Shown piece by piece: positions 5,241 to 8,047 of a DNA stretch of 8,047 nt. The notes under the pieces were generated by a model. It was given only the letters and a program-made list of their open reading frames with translations. It was not told the DNA's origin and did not search any database. The first letter of the stretch is position 1; every line of letters starts with the position of its first letter. The position numbers and the translations under genes were made by a program. Origin of the DNA: Gemmatimonadota bacterium (GTDB taxonomy: Bacteria > Gemmatimonadota > Gemmatimonadetes > Palauibacterales > Palauibacteraceae); contig JAUVPT010000062.1 in NCBI GenBank assembly GCA_030598525.1, positions 1-8,047 on the forward strand. The letters run 5' to 3'.

Positions 5241-6023
5241 ATGAGCGTTCAGCTTCCCGAATGGATGGCCGGCGAATACACGGTGATTCGCGACGACCGC
5301 ACGACCGCCATAGTGCGAAACGACTTCATCGATTCGTTTCACCGGCACCGGCTCGTGGACTGCCCTCGCGCTCCACGGCTTTCCCTGCCCGGAACGGACG
5401 GTCCCGAGGGCGGGCTCACCGGAGGACGGGGTGGGGTGCGGATCGTTACGGCGGGAGCGCTCGGAGAGGCCGTCGTACGGCCGTACCGGCGCGGCGGATT
5501 CGTGGAGAAGATCAACCGGCGCCGCTATTTCGTGGGAGATCGGGCGTTCTCGGAGTTCGTGTCGACGCATCGACTGCGGAGACGTGGGGCGCCCGTTCCG
5601 GAGGCGCTCGCTGCCGTTCAGTCCGCGATGCGCCCGGGATACGAAGCCTGCCTGGTGACCCGCCGCATCCCGAAAGCACCACCTGCCGCCGTGATCCTCG
5701 CGGCCGCATCGGAGTCGTCCAGGGCCAGGGTGCTCGAATCGATGGGACGGGCGATCCGGCTCCTGCACGAAGCCGGCGGCGTCCACGCAGACCTGAACGC
5801 GCACAACATCCTGGTCTCGGAGGAAGGGGAGGGACCGGCTTTCGTGATCGACCTGGACAGGGTGGCCGTGCAGACGGGTCCGGCCCCCGAACGGCGGGCC
5901 CGCGCCAACCTGCAGCGGCTGCGCCGATCATTTCTCAAGCTTGGACTGGACGAAGCGCTGGCGGATTGGGACCAACTGGAACAGGGATACTCCGCCCCTC
6001 CCGACCCCCCACCTGCCGCCTAG
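5241..6023 (+). CDS. kdkA: Kdo kinase-like LPS kinase (KdkA/WaaP family)
   Basis: A 260-residue protein of the lipopolysaccharide kinase family (PF06293), small kinase-fold enzymes that phosphorylate Kdo or heptose of the inner core using ATP in the cytoplasm. The N-lobe shows VVRPYRRGGFVEK (78-90), the family's R-x-Y-R-R-G-G signature. The catalytic loop is HADLNAHN (182-189) with base Asp184 and Asn189, and the DFG-equivalent is VIDLD (202-206) with metal-binding Asp204. Residues 61-65 (GGRGG) may act as the glycine loop. Arg80 sits where ordinary kinases carry the VAIK lysine, as in KdkA relatives. The HADLNAHN form and small size fit Kdo kinase better than heptose kinase, but the sugar is not proven. 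The ATG at 5241 has no clear Shine-Dalgarno. The gene stands alone on the plus strand, divergent from the GT4 operon and convergent with the ABC exporter, sharing a CTAG stop with it. Confidence 0.85.
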   Translation: MSVQLPEWMAGEYTVIRDDRTTAIVRNDFIDSFHRHRLVDCPRAPRLSLPGTDGPEGGLTGGRGGVRIVTAGALGEAVVRPYRRGGFVEKINRRRYFVGDRAFSEFVSTHRLRRRGAPVPEALAAVQSAMRPGYEACLVTRRIPKAPPAAVILAAASESSRARVLESMGRAIRLLHEAGGVHADLNAHNILVSEEGEGPAFVIDLDRVAVQTGPAPERRARANLQRLRRSFLKLGLDEALADWDQLEQGYSAPPDPPPAA

Positions 6024-7864
6024 AGGAGCCCGGCCGATCCCCCAGGGTCCACCGCCGGTGCCGGCGAGGCGAACTGCAGATCGCTCAGGCGCCGGTACAG
6101 ACCGCCAGCCGCGTACAGCTCGTCGTGCGTCCCCGACTCTACGAGGCGTCCATCCTCGAGGGCGAGGATCCGGTCCGCCCCGCTGATCGTGGAAAGCCGG
6201 TGAGCGATCACGAACACGGTCCGGCCGGTCAGCAGACGCTCCAGCGCCGCCTGGATCAACTGCTCGGACTCGGTGTCCAGAGACGAGGTCGCCTCGTCCA
6301 GGATGAGGAGCGGTGGATCCCGGAGAATGGCTCGCGCGATTCCCACCCTCTGACGCTGCCCTCCCGAGAGACGGACGCCCCGGTCTCCGAGCAACGTGTC
6401 GATGCCATCAGGCAGCTCGCGGACGAAGTCCTCGGCGTTGGCCGCCCGTATGGCCTCCCATATCTCGTCCTCCGGGCGGTCATCGCCATAGCTCACGTTG
6501 GCCCGAACGGTGTCGTGGAAGATCACGGTTTCCTGGCTCACGACGCCGAACAGTGACCGGAGGGTCCCGAGCGGAATGTCCCTCAGGTCCTGGCCGTCCA
6601 TCGTGATCCGGCCACCCGTCGGATCGATGAAACGCGGAAGCAGGTCTACCAGGGTGCTCTTCCCTGCGCCGGAAGGCCCCACGAGAGCCACGACCTCACC
6701 GGGCCGGGCCTCGAAATCGATGCCGCGAAGGACCGGACGGTCGGACTCGTACTCGAAATCCACGTTCTCGAACCGGATCGACTCGCGCGGCGCGCGCGCG
6801 GGCTCCATGCCGGGCTCGTGCGCCGGCTCGGCCTCCGTATCCAGCACCTCGAAGAACCTCTCCGCGGCGGCCAGCGAAAGCTGCATCTTCGCCGGGAACT
6901 GGGCCAGCGCCTTGACGGGAGATACGAGCCGAACAGCCATCGTGACGAACGCGATGAACACCTCGGCGGACAGCGTGCCCGTGCCGAGGACCATGTTGGC
7001 GCCGATCCAGATGAGGACCAGCGCGATGACGGTGGAAAGGGTCTCCGAGATGGGGCCGGCGGCCTGGCTGAGCGCATTGGCGCGCACCATGCGACGAGCG
7101 TACCGATGCGAGCTTTCGCCGAATCGCTCCCGCTCGTGTTCCTCCGCCCCGTAGGACTTCACGAGCCGGATGCCACTGATGGTCTCCTGGACTACGGATA
7201 CCAGTTCTCCACGCTGCTGAAAGGCCTTTCCGTAGCTGCCCTTCAGGCGGCTCAGGATGGGACTGAGTCCCACCGCGACCAGGGGTCCGGTCACCAGCGC
7301 CACCAGGGTGAGCTGCCATGACATGAGGAGCAGGAAGGCCTGGTAGGTCACGGCCGTGACCGCCTGCCGCAGGACGTCCGTGAGCGCGAACGTGATGACC
7401 GTCCGGGCCTCCCTCGTGTCGTTCAGCACGCGCGTAATGAGCTGGCCCACCTTCATGCGGCCGAAGAACGACAGGGGGAGGTACTGAAGGTGCCCATACA
7501 CGCCGTCCCGCATGTGCCGCTCTACGTGCTCCTGTACGTAGACCGTGAGAAGGCGGGCCCCATACAGCGCCACGTTCTTGAAGAACAGCGCCCCCAGCAC
7601 GAGGAGGCACACGTTGCGCAGGCCATCCAGGGGATCCCCGGAACGGATCCAGGCGCCGAACCAGCCGTCGAGGATCTGCTCGAGGCTGCTCATGTTCGCT
7701 CCGGCCAGGATCTCCATCCCGAAGAGCGACTGCAGGAACGGGATCAGCAGCACCAGCGTGAATGCGTCCAGTGCCGCCGAAACGACCATCAGGGCGATCG
7801 CCCCGATAAGGAGCCCGAGGAACGGCCCCACATAGCGGAACAGGCGGGCGTAGGATGACCACAT
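6020..7864 (-). CDS. msbA: MsbA-type lipid A/glycolipid ABC exporter (fused membrane and ATPase domains)
   Basis: A 614-residue half-transporter, working as a homodimer, that flips lipid A-core or a similar lipid across the inner membrane. The membrane domain has helices near residues 13-45, 84-109, 160-204 and 272-316. A linker (343-361) rich in Glu, Pro and Ala follows. The ATPase domain is complete: Walker A GPSGAGKST (396-404), Q-loop Gln444, signature LSGGQ (499-503), Walker B LLILDE (519-524) with catalytic Glu524, D-loop SSLD, and switch His555. Length matches MsbA. The ATG at 7864 is chosen because the frame further upstream, to a GTG at 8014, overlaps the PglZ gene and is not transporter-like. 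The ribosome site is weak. The PglZ gene ends 11 nt before it, so the two are probably cotranscribed. The neighbouring Kdo kinase and acyltransferase support lipid A as cargo, although a drug or other lipid exporter cannot be excluded. Confidence 0.88.
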   Translation of the reverse strand: MWSSYARLFRYVGPFLGLLIGAIALMVVSAALDAFTLVLLIPFLQSLFGMEILAGANMSSLEQILDGWFGAWIRSGDPLDGLRNVCLLVLGALFFKNVALYGARLLTVYVQEHVERHMRDGVYGHLQYLPLSFFGRMKVGQLITRVLNDTREARTVITFALTDVLRQAVTAVTYQAFLLLMSWQLTLVALVTGPLVAVGLSPILSRLKGSYGKAFQQRGELVSVVQETISGIRLVKSYGAEEHERERFGESSHRYARRMVRANALSQAAGPISETLSTVIALVLIWIGANMVLGTGTLSAEVFIAFVTMAVRLVSPVKALAQFPAKMQLSLAAAERFFEVLDTEAEPAHEPGMEPARAPRESIRFENVDFEYESDRPVLRGIDFEARPGEVVALVGPSGAGKSTLVDLLPRFIDPTGGRITMDGQDLRDIPLGTLRSLFGVVSQETVIFHDTVRANVSYGDDRPEDEIWEAIRAANAEDFVRELPDGIDTLLGDRGVRLSGGQRQRVGIARAILRDPPLLILDEATSSLDTESEQLIQAALERLLTGRTVFVIAHRLSTISGADRILALEDGRLVESGTHDELYAAGGLYRRLSDLQFASPAPAVDPGGSAGLL

Positions 7865-7875
7865 GGCGGACGGTC

Positions 7876-8047
7876 TCAGGATCTCGGAGTAAGGAGCGCC
7901 ACCGGAAGGACCATCTCTTCCGGACTCACGCCACCGTGCAGGAAGCTGTCCCTGTATCGCCCCTGGTACTCGCGCAGCTTCGTGGGATAGACGAAGAAGT
8001 AATCCTCCCGGCACATCATGTACGTCGAGTGAAAGCCCCGCGGCGGC
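7876..8047 (-). CDS. C-terminus of a PglZ-domain protein, possibly PorX-like response regulator (partial)
   Basis: The last 56 residues of a protein entering from the right edge, ending at a TGA at 7878-7876. The stretch RGFHSTYMMCREDYFFVYP, then FLHGGVSPEEMVLPVALL, matches the end of PglZ / alkaline-phosphatase-superfamily domains, where HGG-S-EE-P is the conserved closing motif and the His helps bind the metal pair. In FCB-group bacteria such domains are often fused to a response-regulator receiver (PorX). Only the end is visible, so the N-terminal architecture is unknown, and a BREX-type PglZ is possible though no BREX gene is in the window. It lies 11 nt upstream of the ABC exporter on the same strand, suggesting cotranscription. 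Confidence 0.75.
   Translation of the reverse strand, partial: PPRGFHSTYMMCREDYFFVYPTKLREYQGRYRDSFLHGGVSPEEMVLPVALLTPRS

Noticed and set aside
5468..5482. Inverted repeat GGCCGT-CGT-ACGGCC
   Set aside because: It lies inside the Kdo kinase gene in the codons of its conserved VVRPY region, so the symmetry is explained by GC-rich codon choice.
5027..6556. Long plus-strand open frame of 509 codons spanning the kinase and the exporter's end
   Set aside because: It runs out of frame with the Kdo kinase and antisense to the exporter; its translation is Arg/Gly/Pro-rich without any recognisable motif. The two real genes explain the region.
6785..6803. CG-alternating run near 6787-6801 (possible Z-DNA)
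   Set aside because: It encodes the Arg/Ala part of the exporter's flexible linker in a GC-rich genome; a short run there needs no separate explanation.
6020..8014. Longer version of the ABC exporter starting at the GTG 8014
   Set aside because: The extra 50 residues overlap the PglZ coding region in another frame and have no transporter character; ATG 7864 starts at a typical exporter N-terminus.

Overview
The window comes from a high-GC, Gram-negative-type bacterium. It carries lipid A / LPS-type envelope genes: a Kdo kinase-like protein, an MsbA-type ABC exporter, an LpxL/HtrB-type acyltransferase and two glycosyltransferases. A C-terminal PglZ fragment of PorX-like character, dense 4-nt gene overlaps and frequent GTG/TTG starts would fit the FCB/Gemmatimonadota area. 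That placement is a guess from style, not a demonstrated assignment. No tRNA, rRNA, CRISPR array, insertion sequence or phage gene is visible.

Layout, left to right. (1) Positions 1-327, minus strand: the N-terminal part of an unrecognised protein that runs off the left edge and enters a 30-bp (10-residue) tandem repeat. It has its own strong Shine-Dalgarno and a plausible promoter in the 161-bp gap at 328-488. (2) Positions 489-5134, minus strand: five tightly packed genes, read right to left as GT4 glycosyltransferase, LpxL-like acyltransferase, GT2 glycosyltransferase, secreted DUF3108-like protein, and a deoxyhypusine-synthase-fold protein. Three of the four junctions are 4-nt stop/start overlaps (ATGA, GTGA, TTGA). 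The fourth is a 68-nt gap containing a small hairpin. (3) Positions 5135-5240: divergent intergenic region with a TGACA-TTCG-TGTCA palindrome. (4) Positions 5241-6023, plus strand: Kdo kinase-like protein. (5) Positions 6020-7864, minus strand: MsbA-type ABC exporter, convergent with the kinase; both use the same CTAG tetranucleotide as stop codon. (6) Positions 7876-8047, minus strand: the last 56 residues of a PglZ-domain protein, 11 nt upstream of the exporter.

Taken together, the kinase would phosphorylate the Kdo of the inner core, the acyltransferase would finish lipid A, the glycosyltransferases would add sugars to core or carrier lipid, and the exporter would flip the product across the inner membrane. 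The DUF3108 protein is exported to the periplasm. The odd members are the deoxyhypusine-synthase-like protein, which by my alignment by eye lacks the family's key catalytic residues yet is translationally coupled to the envelope operon, and the repeat protein at the left edge. I see no clear evidence for a wholly new system; those two genes are the best candidates for new biology.
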